The notes beneath the pieces are model-generated. The model saw only the letters and a program-made list of their open reading frames with translations. It searched no databases and was not told the DNA's origin. Made by a program: the position numbers and the translations under genes. A stretch of DNA of 40,621 nt from Clostridiaceae bacterium OM02-2AC (GTDB taxonomy: Bacteria; Bacillota_I; Bacilli_A; Erysipelotrichales; Erysipelotrichaceae): contig QULU01000041.1 in NCBI GenBank assembly GCA_003481775.1, forward strand, positions 332-40,952, given 5' to 3'. Below are positions 1 through 7,299 of this stretch, piece after piece. Each line of letters begins with the position of its first letter. Position 1 is the stretch's first letter.

Positions 1-80
1 TTACAATACATATCATATGTTTTTTTATCATCGTAATGGGTAATCATAGACGCAGCTTCTGTGTGTTCCTTCACAATCAT
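1..80 (-). CDS. partial hypothetical protein, N-terminus only
   Basis: A leftward reading frame starts with ATG at 80-78 and stays open to the window edge (26 codons, beginning MIVKEHTEAASM). A purine-rich stretch (GAAAGAAGGG) lies directly upstream, although its spacing to this ATG is short, so an internal ATG at codon 12 is possible. The upstream 500 bases contain a promoter and a structured leader on the same strand, which supports a real gene. The visible residues are charged and soluble-looking. I do not recognise the family and the rest lies outside the window. Confidence 0.35.
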   Translation of the reverse strand, partial: MIVKEHTEAASMITHYDDKKTYDMYC

Positions 81-260
81 ATCCCTTCTTTCTCTGCGAT
101 TCTCTTGTACTTCAGGAATATAATTCGGTGGAGCCCTTGTTCTGCTTTTGCTTTCATAAACAAAAAGAGCTGATGAAAGTCCGTATCTACAGACGGTAGG
201 CGGTGCTGCATAGACAAGACAGACCTTACCGCCGACAGCCGATGCTCAGTGATGGTGTGC

Positions 261-288
261 TGTATAAGCAGCGAAAAGAATCAGTCAA
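261..288 (-). promoter_or_regulatory. predicted sigma-A promoter of left-edge gene
   Basis: Minus-strand TTGACT (288-283) and TATACA (266-261) are separated by 16 bp. The predicted start lies near 254, giving a leader of about 170 nt ahead of the partial gene. Confidence 0.4.
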
Positions 289-316
289 TAGGTTAGAAGC
301 ATAACAAAAAAAGCTT

Positions 317-403
317 CTAGCAGGCAGTTCTACAATAGCAAGGCCGGGGCTTTTGCGTATGGAATGCATGTGGCATGCTTGTATCTATTATATCGTTTCT
401 CAT
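317..403 (-). CDS. possible 28-aa peptide with strong ribosome binding site
   Basis: On the minus strand an AAAAAAGGAGGGG ribosome binding site lies 9 nt before an ATG at 403. The frame runs 28 codons (starting MRNDIIDTSMPHAF, Cys-rich at the end) to TAG at 317. The stop overlaps one arm of the TAGAAGC/GCTTCTA inverted repeat. The strong SD is the only real evidence. The peptide has no recognisable domain, signal or membrane segment. It could be a leader peptide or a chance frame. Confidence 0.2.
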   Translation of the reverse strand: MRNDIIDTSMPHAFHTQKPRPCYCRTAC

Positions 404-560
404 GGGTCAGCCCCTCCTTTTTTCGTAACTACAGTCTAGCATATATCCTCATGAAAATACAGAGAAACAAAAATTTATGTGCTGTAAAGAGCAGCTCCTT
501 CGTTTTACTTTTAGACAGGACCTTGACAAAACGCAGAAATAGAATAAGTATTTCTTATTA

Positions 561-591
561 TAAAATAAAAAGCCAGTCGCTAGGACTGACT
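561..591 (-). terminator. intrinsic terminator of lysine ABC operon
   Basis: Minus-strand stem AGTCAGTC/GACTGGCT (584-591 with 571-578), followed by a T-rich run at 570-561. It overlaps the last codons of the ATPase gene and closes the importer operon. Confidence 0.8.
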
Positions 592-1326
592 GCTAATACG
601 GTAACGCTTTAAAAATTCTTTGGTTCGCTCCTGCTTTGGATGCTCAAACAGCTGCTGCGGAGTCCCCTCCTCAGCGATAACCCCCTTGTCCATAAACACG
701 ACACGGGAGCTGATATCATGGGCAAACTGCATTTCATGAGTAACAACGATCATCGTCAGACCCTCACTGGCCAGATCCTTCATGACATCCAGAACATCGC
801 CTACCATTTCCGGGTCAAGAGCACTCGTCGGCTCATCAAACAGCAGAACCTCCGGTTCCATGCACAGGGCACGGGCAATGGCAACACGCTGCTTCTGGCC
901 ACCGGAGAGCTGCATGGCACTCGCATTCGCAAAGGACTCCATACCGACCTTTTTCAGGTACAGCATTGCCTTCTCCTTCGCATCTGCCTTGCTTCGCTTC
1001 AATACCTTGATCTGTCCCAACATACAATTTTCAAGCACGCTTTTATTATTGAACAGATTGAAGGACTGAAACACCATACCGACATGCGTTCGATGCTCAT
1101 TGATATTGATTTCCCCCTTCAGGATATCCTTATCGTGATACAAAATTTCTCCTGCATCCGGTGTTTCCAGCAGATTGATGCAGCGAAGCAGTGTGGACTT
1201 GCCACTCCCGCTGGATCCGATGATGGTGATTACCTCACCCTTGTCGCAATGAAAATCAATATCATTCAAAACCTCCAGAGAACCGAAATGCTTCTTCAGA
1301 TGCTTGATTTCTATGATGGAATTCAT
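580..1326 (-). CDS. amino-acid ABC transporter ATP-binding protein (probable lysine importer)
   Basis: Cytoplasmic ATPase that powers uptake by the polar amino-acid (HAAT/GlnQ-type) ABC importer encoded with the two genes upstream. Seen: Walker [10 protein letters not shown] (residues about 37-45), Q-loop FQSFNLF, signature [15 protein letters not shown], Walker [14 protein letters not shown] and switch His in [11 protein letters not shown]. Length (248 aa) is normal for the family. A GTG at 1335 would overlap the permease gene, but the ATG at 1326, one base after the permease stop, has the better-placed AAAGGGTGA sequence, so I use it. The operon is led by a lysine riboswitch, so lysine is the likely substrate. 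The ATPase itself cannot show this. Confidence 0.93.
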   Translation of the reverse strand: MNSIIEIKHLKKHFGSLEVLNDIDFHCDKGEVITIIGSSGSGKSTLLRCINLLETPDAGEILYHDKDILKGEININEHRTHVGMVFQSFNLFNNKSVLENCMLGQIKVLKRSKADAKEKAMLYLKKVGMESFANASAMQLSGGQKQRVAIARALCMEPEVLLFDEPTSALDPEMVGDVLDVMKDLASEGLTMIVVTHEMQFAHDISSRVVFMDKGVIAEEGTPQQLFEHPKQERTKEFLKRYRISSQS

Positions 1327-1327
1327 A

Positions 1328-2101
1328 TTACTCACTCACCCTTTCTACCGGTACGCTCTGGGAAGATGGACCGGATGATTTCGGCATATTCATGCGTCCC
1401 TCAACAAAGGAGAGAAGCTGGGTTGCCAGTGTCGTCAGCAGCAGATACAAAATGGCCGCTACGATAAAGGTCGGTACATACAGCATCAGACTTCCTGCAA
1501 CGGAGCTGGACTGGAAATACAGTTCAATCACACCGATAACATTCAGCATGGAGCTGTCCTTGATATTGACGATAAATTCATTTCCGATGGAAGGGAAGGA
1601 ATTGCGAATCGCCTGAGGTAATATTATGCTCATCATCGTCTGTGTAGAGGTCATTCCCAGACTGCGAGCCGCCTCATTCTGTCCCTTGTCAATCGACTGG
1701 ATACCGGCACGGATAATTTCAGCCATATATGCTCCCGTATTGATGGAAATAATCGTAATACCGGCGGTTACCGGTGACCAGTTCAGCACCGGACGAAGAC
1801 CGTGATATATGATCAGCGCCTGCACCATCATCGGTGTTCCACGGAAAATCCATACATACAGACCGACAAAGCCGTGCAGTATTTTCTTGCTTATGCGGGA
1901 TAGCGGTGCATCGCGTTCTTCAATGCGCACAGCACGAATTCCTCCCAGCAGCAAACCGATCAGCAGACCGATCAGTGTACCGCACACCGCAAGAAGCAGT
2001 GTTATCTTAATCCCATACCAGAACAGCGGAATGTTGTCCTGAAAAATCCACCAGGCCTGGGCAAACATCCCATCCGGTTTTGCGGATGCTACTATCATCA
2101 T
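1328..2101 (-). CDS. amino-acid ABC transporter permease (probable lysine importer)
   Basis: Membrane channel subunit of the polar amino-acid ABC importer. It is hydrophobic, with about five membrane segments from residue 28 on. The HisM/GlnP-type coupling loop is visible as [21 protein letters not shown] (the EAA motif) around residues 145-165, and FRGTPMMVQ is typical of the family. The ATG at 2101 has AGGAG seven bases upstream. The C-terminus is polar and Ser/Pro-rich. The gene sits between the binding-protein gene (21 bp upstream) and the ATPase gene, which follows almost without a gap, so the three form one transcription unit. Confidence 0.92.
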   Translation of the reverse strand: MMIVASAKPDGMFAQAWWIFQDNIPLFWYGIKITLLLAVCGTLIGLLIGLLLGGIRAVRIEERDAPLSRISKKILHGFVGLYVWIFRGTPMMVQALIIYHGLRPVLNWSPVTAGITIISINTGAYMAEIIRAGIQSIDKGQNEAARSLGMTSTQTMMSIILPQAIRNSFPSIGNEFIVNIKDSSMLNVIGVIELYFQSSSVAGSLMLYVPTFIVAAILYLLLTTLATQLLSFVEGRMNMPKSSGPSSQSVPVERVSE

Positions 2102-2121
2102 GGTAATCTCCTATTCTTTTG

Positions 2122-2955
2122 TTATTCTGTTTTCGGCTGACTCTCTCTTGCTTCCTTCATCCACTGATCTCTTGTTTCCTTGGAAATTCCATCCAGTGAT
2201 TTCTGTACGGCATTGAACAGCTCAGAATCACGGCTTCCCTCTTTCAAACCGACAGATACAGAGGTATCGATATCAAAGCCCTTGCCCTTCGCAAAATGTA
2301 CGATCGTTAAATCCTTGTTTGCTTCCACAGCCCCCTCGGCAACCGGAAGCTCTGCTGTGATTCCATCCACTTCCTTATTTTGCAGAGACAGAATCATTTC
2401 CGGGTACGTCGCCTTTGGTGTCGCATGCTTTACACCCTTGATCTGATCGATGATCGTATCGTAGTTCGTGCTTTTCTGACCGATGATGGTCTTGCCCTTA
2501 AACTGCTGAATATCATTGAATTTCGCAGCCTTATCGCCCTTACGCACGATCATGACCATTTCCGATTCATAATATGGAGATGTGAAGTCAATTCCATTTT
2601 CACGTGTTTCATCCTTCGTCATACCGGCGATAATCGCATCAATTTCACCGGATTCCAAAGCCGGCTGCAGGCCGTCCCAGGATACCTTTTTGATGACGAT
2701 TTCACGATCGAGATCCTTTGCAATCTGACGTGCAACACGTACATCATACCCGTCACAGAAGCCGGCCCCGCCAATAGAAACACTCGTTTTTGTCTGTTCC
2801 TTCGTCTGCCAGTTGAATGGCGCATAATTGCACTCCATGCCAACTGTAAAGGTTTCCTTTCCCGTATTTTTTGAAACATCCTTGTCGTCATCACTGCTGC
2901 CGCAGCCTGTCAGAAGCAATGTCATGGCAAAAGCTGCCGTTACTAATTTTTTCAT
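2122..2955 (-). CDS. extracellular solute-binding lipoprotein, family 3 (probable lysine-binding)
   Basis: Substrate-binding lipoprotein of the ABC importer, anchored outside the membrane. The N-terminus is a classic lipoprotein signal: MKK, a hydrophobic stretch, and lipobox LLTGC with Cys at residue 18, followed by an Asp/Lys-rich linker. The mature part shows family-3 motifs: GYDVRVARQIAKDL, WDGLQPALESGEIDAIIAGM and IDFTSPYYESEMVMIVRK. It is first in the operon and lies directly behind the lysine riboswitch, which makes lysine (or a related basic amino acid) the likely ligand. A Cys-containing insert (IGGAGFCDGYD) near residue 65 is slightly unusual. Confidence 0.92.
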   Translation of the reverse strand: MKKLVTAAFAMTLLLTGCGSSDDDKDVSKNTGKETFTVGMECNYAPFNWQTKEQTKTSVSIGGAGFCDGYDVRVARQIAKDLDREIVIKKVSWDGLQPALESGEIDAIIAGMTKDETRENGIDFTSPYYESEMVMIVRKGDKAAKFNDIQQFKGKTIIGQKSTNYDTIIDQIKGVKHATPKATYPEMILSLQNKEVDGITAELPVAEGAVEANKDLTIVHFAKGKGFDIDTSVSVGLKEGSRDSELFNAVQKSLDGISKETRDQWMKEARESQPKTE

Positions 2956-3034
2956 AATGTAGTCCCTCTTTCTTTTCTTTCGCGTATGCCGCCTGTGGAA
3001 TATCTACCGCTCATCCATGCAATTCCATAGATAA

Positions 3035-3060
3035 CAAAAAAGCCGTGCTATTACACGACT
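3035..3060 (-). terminator. lysine-riboswitch expression-platform terminator
   Basis: Minus-strand stem AGTCGTG/CACGGCT (one G-T pair, loop TAATAG) followed by TTTTTT. It lies between the lysine aptamer and the binding-protein gene, so it is the attenuator that stops transcription when lysine is bound. Confidence 0.85.
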
Positions 3061-3080
3061 CACTCACACAAAGCAGAGTT

Positions 3081-3245
3081 GTTAATAGCTCCTCTTCTTA
3101 ACGAAGGAGTGCCATGAGTATTTCCCATGACCCCAGAAGTGCATCCGCCAATGCAGCCTCTTCGGCGATGATTACCTTTCAAAGCTATCCCAGTCTGCCG
3201 ACTCCAGCCTTTACTCTGACGCATCGCTGCCTCTATACGATTTTT
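3081..3245 (-). promoter_or_regulatory. lysine riboswitch (L box) aptamer
   Basis: Read on the minus strand, the region has the conserved L-box words in order: AGAGGCAGCG, AGAGTAAAGG, GGGAT, GAAAGG, CGCCGAAGAGGC and finally GGAGCTAT. ATAG (5' side) pairs with CTAT (3' side) to close P1. A terminator follows, then the ABC importer genes. The known role of this RNA is to switch off lysine import or synthesis genes when lysine is plentiful. Confidence 0.9.
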
Positions 3246-3300
3246 CTGTCTTATATACTTTAGCTTAAATCCCGACATTTGTCAATGGCCTGTGAATATT

Positions 3301-3768
3301 TCATGAAAGTTTTTCATACTCTTTCATTTTCCTTCTGCGTTGCAGATACAGGATAAGAGCAAGCAGACCCAGCCCGAGCGCACCACCTGCTGTATCAATC
3401 AAAACATCCTTGAGCTGCCCGCTTCTGCCCGGTACAAACAGCTGATGAAATTCATCCGTTGCCGCATAGGCGGCTGTAGCTGTCAATGCCAGAAGCAGCC
3501 ACGGCTCCTTCTTATATTCCCGTATCGTAAGTCCCAATAAAATGGCCAGTATCGCATATTCACTCATATGTGCCGCCTTGCGTACCAGAAAACTGGTCAT
3601 ATCCTGAATGATTTCATTCTTCATGATATCCAGTGAGAACAACGCATCCAGAAGGCGTACAAAGAAATCGCTCATTTCCTGTGAATCATCCGCAACCTGT
3701 GCAGAGAACCAGAAAATTACAAGCATCCAGAAAATGCACAGGATCGCATAGCAGTGTTTCTTTTTCAT
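3301..3768 (-). CDS. VanZ-family membrane protein
   Basis: Small membrane protein of the VanZ-like family. Visible motifs are RKAAHMSEYAILAILL and DEFHQLFVPGRSGQLKDV followed by DTAGGALG, the conserved core of the family. Four hydrophobic segments are present. A longer frame starts at 3789, but the ATG at 3768 (MKKKHCYAIL) has AGGGTGAT at the proper distance. VanZ proteins lower susceptibility to teicoplanin-type lipoglycopeptides in some species, but most family members are uncharacterised. It stands alone, about 8.5 kb from the VanG-like ligase gene, so a shared role is not supported by position. Confidence 0.85.
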   Translation of the reverse strand: MKKKHCYAILCIFWMLVIFWFSAQVADDSQEMSDFFVRLLDALFSLDIMKNEIIQDMTSFLVRKAAHMSEYAILAILLGLTIREYKKEPWLLLALTATAAYAATDEFHQLFVPGRSGQLKDVLIDTAGGALGLGLLALILYLQRRRKMKEYEKLS

Positions 3769-3858
3769 GCATATCACCCTGTGCATCATTATAGAATAAG
3801 ATCAATAAAAATACCAGTATATTTTACCTCAACCATCCCGTTTATGAATAGAGCTGTA

Positions 3859-5169
3859 TTATTTCTCCTGAGAATTTGAAGGTATGGTATCTACGGTTTT
3901 AAAGCTATAGCCAAGGTCCTTCATATTTTTGATAAAGGTATCCATCGCTTCATAATTTCCTTTATTGCTTGGATGCAGCAGATAAATCGCCCCCTCGTGA
4001 TAATGCTCCATCATCGTCTTCAATGCCTCACTGCCCGGCACGTCACTTGCATAATCGTAATAGGCATGACTCCAGAAGTAATTGCTATAGCCAAGATCCT
4101 TTACCAGCTTCATCGCACGTTCACTGCTGCCGCCCTTTGGAAAGCGGAAGACCTTTTTCATCGGCTGCCCGGTTACTTCCATATACGTTTTTTCCGTTTC
4201 CGTTATCTCTGCGACAAATTTATCTATGCTTGCGGCATTTGCAAGTGTTGTCATATCGTAATGATGCCAGCTGTGGTTCCCGATCACATTGCCGTCCTGA
4301 ACAAGCTGCCGGATGAAGTCTGCTTCTGTTTTTATATAATTTCTCGTCAAAAAATAGGTTGCCTGCACATCATTCTTTTTCAGAACCTCCGCAATCTGCT
4401 TGATATAGGTGATATCATTACCACCCTCATCAAAGGTCAGATAGATCACCTTTTCTTCTGGTCCCTCATAATAGGAATCGTATTTCTTTAACAGCTTTTC
4501 ATCCTTGGCACCCGTTGTCCGCTGATGATCCTTGCTTTTATTAAACCACCATTCCTCCATGGTATTGTCATAGCTGTCATGATCATAATACAGCTTGGTA
4601 TTGGTCGGATCAGCACATACCTGAACTCTGCGCTTTACACGTGCACTATTGCCGCTGGCATCCTTTGCCGTATAGGTCAGTGTGTAGGTACCCTGTTTCT
4701 TCATATTTACACTGCCTTCGCTTTTTACGCTTTTGCTAACATCACCATCATAATTATCACTCGCCTGATAGCCCGGCTCCTGATAGCTGCCATTCTCAAA
4801 TACCCGGATAGACGAGCCACCCTTTAAATTGATTTTCGGAGGCGTCGTATCAATGACATCGACCTTACGCTCCACTGTTTTCTGATACTTGTCAAAGGTA
4901 TAGGTCAGCGTATAGGTCCCCAGCTTCTTCGTGTTCAGATTCCCCTCTACCTTCACCTCATCACTATAATCCGAAAAGCGAAACCTCGCCCGAGCTCCGG
5001 GATCCTGAAAGCTGGTATTCACTTCCACATCCATGGTCTTCGCGCCGTTCAGCGCCAGCAGCGGCGTAAACAGTCCGCTGAAAAACAGCAGTTTTATCAG
5101 CAGGGCAGCCACCATGACTCCAATCAATCCTATAATTCCATATATCATATTCTTGCAGCGTCTGCTCAC
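3859..5169 (-). CDS. membrane-anchored PdaA-like polysaccharide deacetylase with Ig-like repeats
   Basis: Predicted wall-modifying enzyme acting outside the membrane. Layout: short basic N-terminus, one membrane segment (about residues 8-32), two Ig-like/DUF5011-type repeats (each ending in a GTYTLTYT strand), a linker, then a NodB-type deacetylase domain. Motifs: TFDEGG, NHSWHH (metal His residues), FRFPKGG, and IYLLHPSN near the end. The order and spacing resemble PdaA, the spore-cortex muramic acid deacetylase, more than PgdA. The usual TFDDG motif reads TFDEGG, so one metal-side residue is atypical. Start: GTG at 5169 has AGAGGTGA upstream; ATG at 5175 and GTG at 5178 are too close to that site. 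Confidence 0.85.
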   Translation of the reverse strand: MSRRCKNMIYGIIGLIGVMVAALLIKLLFFSGLFTPLLALNGAKTMDVEVNTSFQDPGARARFRFSDYSDEVKVEGNLNTKKLGTYTLTYTFDKYQKTVERKVDVIDTTPPKINLKGGSSIRVFENGSYQEPGYQASDNYDGDVSKSVKSEGSVNMKKQGTYTLTYTAKDASGNSARVKRRVQVCADPTNTKLYYDHDSYDNTMEEWWFNKSKDHQRTTGAKDEKLLKKYDSYYEGPEEKVIYLTFDEGGNDITYIKQIAEVLKKNDVQATYFLTRNYIKTEADFIRQLVQDGNVIGNHSWHHYDMTTLANAASIDKFVAEITETEKTYMEVTGQPMKKVFRFPKGGSSERAMKLVKDLGYSNYFWSHAYYDYASDVPGSEALKTMMEHYHEGAIYLLHPSNKGNYEAMDTFIKNMKDLGYSFKTVDTIPSNSQEK

Positions 5170-5576
5170 ATGCATCACCTCTACACTAACGATATGATAA
5201 GCAGCTGCGATTTATGCCGTATACAAGCATAGGATAATATACTTATCGTATCCGTACCTTTAGCAAATCCAGTTCCATACATTCGTAATGATTTAGCATA
5301 TGCAGTATATGAAAGCATGAAAATTACAACAAGCCGCTGATGAAAAATATCGCTCCACATACTGTATTCCGTAAATAACCATAATATAATAAAGCATATG
5401 GCAGGTGATGTGCATGAAGAAAATCCCTATTGGGTTAAAGGATTATCGCAAACTGAAGGAAGAAAACTATTATGTTGTGGATAAGAGTCTGATGATTAAA
5501 GAATTTATGGACCGGGGCAGCGCGGTTACTTTAATCACACGGCCAAGGCGTTTTGGGAAGACCATCAATATGAGCA

Positions 5577-5596
5577 GGCGCTGCCCGCCCATGGCG
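5577..5596 (-). mobile_element. double-hairpin element a (20 bp)
   Basis: Minus-strand fold: stem CGCC/GGCG with loop ATG, then stem GGC/GCC with loop AGC. It sits between A and TG of an ATG codon (NMS-M-LAEF) in the AAA-ATPase-like gene. In element orientation the flanks are CA and T. The sequence is identical to copies b and d. It shifts the frame. Confidence 0.85.
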
Positions 5597-5966
5597 TGCT
5601 GGCAGAATTCTTTGATGTCATAAAGGACTCCCGAGATATTTTCAAGAACACTGCCATTATGCAAACAGAATATGCAAAGGATATCAATTCATATCCGACT
5701 ATTTTTCTATCCTTCGCAGATGCAAAGGGTGATAAGGATAATATTGTCATGCAGATGAAGCTCCAGCTATTAAAGGAATATAAAAAAAATGAGCAGGTGC
5801 TTGAACATATCGATCGATTTGAAAAGCCTGGATTTGATTTAGTTATGAATGGTATGTCCAATTTACAGGATGGCTCCTTACATGCAGTTGTAAATGCGAT
5901 CAGCTTTCTGATGACATAATGCCATCAGTATTACGGAAAACGGGTAATGCTGCTCATAGACGAATA

Positions 5967-5986
5967 GGCGCTGCCCGCCCATGGCG
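5967..5986 (-). mobile_element. double-hairpin element b (20 bp)
   Basis: Identical to copy a. It is inserted inside the Tyr codon of the Walker B motif: removing it restores GAA TAT GAT, giving IDEYDTP. Flanks in element orientation are CA and T. No target duplication. Confidence 0.85.
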
Positions 5987-6135
5987 TGATACACCGTTTA
6001 TCGAAGCACATACACAGGGGTTCTATGACGAATTGCGCAACGCTCTGGCATCCATGCTTCATACGTCTTTAAAAACAAGCAATGATTTACAATATGCAAT
6101 GCTAACGGGTATACAAAGAGTTGCGAAGGAGAACA

Positions 6136-6156
6136 CGCCTAAGGCGGGCAGAAGCC
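6136..6156 (+). mobile_element. double-hairpin element c (21 bp)
   Basis: Stem CGCC/GGCG with loop TAA, then stem GGC/GCC with loop AGAA; the four-base loop makes it 21 bp. Removing it restores AAC ATC TTT (AKENIFSDLNN). Flanks CA and T. Being 21 bp it keeps the frame and adds seven residues. Confidence 0.83.
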
Positions 6157-6299
6157 TCTTTTCAGATTTGAATAATCTTTTACGTATGCACTGTGAATGA
6201 CAGCCCCTATACGCAATATTTCGGATTTACTGAAGTAGAAGTCAAGACAGCCTTACAAACCTACGCTATACCATTTACACAGGAATTAAAGCAAATGTA

Positions 6300-6319
6300 G
6301 GCGCTGCCCGCCCATGGCG
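6300..6319 (-). mobile_element. double-hairpin element d (20 bp)
   Basis: Identical to copies a and b. It splits a Tyr codon; removing it restores ATG TAT GAC GGG (KQMYDGYNMGG). Flanks in element orientation are CA and T. Confidence 0.85.
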
Positions 6320-6352
6320 TGACGGGTACAATATGGGAGGCATCGACATCTA

Positions 6353-6372
6353 CACTGCTAGTGGGCAGAGCC
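6353..6372 (+). mobile_element. double-hairpin element e (20 bp), compensatory first stem
   Basis: The first stem is CACT/AGTG with loop GCT, all paired although its sequence differs from the other copies; the second is GGC/GCC with loop AGA. Removing it restores ATC TAT AAT CCA TGG (IYNPWSV). Flanks TA and T. Confidence 0.8.
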
Positions 6373-6596
6373 TAATCCATGGTCAGTTATAAATTACCTG
6401 GATAGAAAGCAGTTAATTCCTTACTGGGTTAATACCAGTTCAAATAAAATGATAAAAGCTGCTATGCGTGCGTGTGATAAAACCTTCAAAGAAGGATATG
6501 AAGAGCTGATCGAACGTGGTACCGTCACAGCTTTAGTTAATTATGAAGCATCATTTTACGAAATCAAAAATACCAGCAGCCTTTGGGGGTTGTTTG

Positions 6597-6616
6597 CGCC
6601 TCAGGCGGGCAGTGCC
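6597..6616 (+). mobile_element. double-hairpin element f (20 bp)
   Basis: Stem CGCC/GGCG with loop TCA, then stem GGC/GCC with loop AGT. Removing it restores LWGLFVNAGYL. Flanks TG and T. It shifts the frame. Confidence 0.83.
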
Positions 6617-6872
6617 TGAACGCCGGTTACCTGACAACAAAAACTACGCTGGATGCGTTAGAAGGAAGATATGTGTTAAGAATACCAAACAAAGAAATAA
6701 AAAGAGAATTCCAATCACTGACAGCCTATTATTTTCATACAGACGAAAGCAGTGTAGCTATGCTGCTGGAGGATCTTTTACAAGGAAATCTTGAGAAGTT
6801 CGCCTTGCGCTATCAAACCATCTTGGAGGATACCGCCAGCTATTACGATCTTGTGAACGAAAACTCCTATCA

Positions 6873-6893
6873 GGCCCATTGGCCCGCAGTGCG
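6873..6893 (+). mobile_element. double-hairpin element g (21 bp), both stems changed
   Basis: First stem GGCC/GGCC with loop CATT, second stem CGC/GCG with loop AGT. Both stems differ from the other copies yet pair fully. Removing it restores TCC TAT CAT ACA (ENSYHTLRLGM), the conserved YH of the family. Flanks CA and T. It keeps the frame. Confidence 0.8.
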
Positions 6894-7198
6894 TACATTA
6901 CGTTTAGGTATGCTAATGCCTTTAGAAAACAGCTATAAGATCATCAGTAACCGTGAAAAGGGGCAAGGCAGATTTGATATCTGTTTAGAAAACAAGAAGC
7001 AGGACAAACCATCCTTTCTGTTTGAATTGAAATATACAAAGGATGATTCTGTTAATCTCAAGAAACTGGCCAAGCAGGGATATGAACAGATTCTGGCAAA
7101 GCAATATGATCAAGGCTTGCATCATGCGATGCGCATTGGTCTTGCCCATCGCGGCAAGCAGGTGGAATTATACACGGATCTGTAATAACACGTAAAAG

Positions 7199-7227
7199 CG
7201 CAGGCTGAGAGTAGGCTGCGTTTTTTT
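7199..7227 (+). terminator. terminator of the AAA-ATPase-like pseudogene
   Basis: Stem CGCAG/CTGCG (7199-7203 with 7216-7220) followed by seven T. It lies 14 bases after the pseudogene stop on the same strand. Confidence 0.75.
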
Positions 7228-7299
7228 CTATATCATCCATTCATCTGCTTATAGGAATCTCTATCATGAGAATACTCTTTCATACGTATGCCTACAAAT

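Larger units (their letters stand above)
81..570 (-). other. long intergenic region with structured leader of the left-edge gene
   Basis: No convincing large gene is seen. On the minus strand there is a promoter at 261-288, so the left-edge gene would have a leader of about 170 nt. That leader can form GGCGGT/ACCGCC (199-204 with 228-233) and CTTTCAT/ATGAAAG (151-157 with 173-179). A further 7-bp inverted repeat, TAGAAGC/GCTTCTA (294-300 with 313-319), flanks an A-rich loop. None of these matches a riboswitch class that I recognise. Confidence 0.4.
5414..7185 (+). pseudogene. AAA-ATPase-like / PD-(D/E)XK nuclease-family protein, broken by seven double-hairpin insertions
   Basis: The N-terminus (MKKIPIGLKDYRKL, YVVDKSLMIKEF, TRPRRFGKTINMS with the Walker A), LLIDEYDTP (Walker B), YDGYN, YNPWSVINY and C-terminal GRFDICLE...FLFELKY identify the AAA-ATPase-like plus PDDEXK_9 family, usually about 520-560 aa. 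The gene now lies in several frames. Seven 20-21 bp insertions split it. Removing them restores family motifs exactly: NMSMLAEF, IDEYDTP, AKENIFSDLNNL, KQMYDGYNMGG, IYNPWSV, LWGLFVNAGYL and ENSYHTLRLGML. Two further lesions exist: TAA at 5917-5919 and an extra T near 6178-6181. 1772 nt minus 142 nt of insertions minus 1 equals 1629 nt, exactly 543 codons. Start ATG at 5414 has AGGTGA upstream. Function of the family is poorly known. Confidence 0.88.

Noticed and set aside
640..1467. 275-codon open frame on the + strand
   Set aside because: It is antisense to the ABC ATPase and permease genes, which carry full family motifs; it has no family resemblance.
3060..3278. 72-codon frame on the minus strand
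   Set aside because: It lies entirely within the lysine riboswitch and its attenuator.
5577..6319. Three identical 20-bp copies considered as CRISPR repeats
   Set aside because: Spacing is irregular (370 and 313 bp), the intervening DNA is coding sequence of one gene, orientations of the other family members differ, and no cas genes are present.
5414..7185. Programmed ribosomal frameshifting as the explanation of the split frames
   Set aside because: The frame changes coincide exactly with 20-bp insertions and there is also a stop codon and a one-base insertion; no slippery site with pseudoknot is needed or seen.
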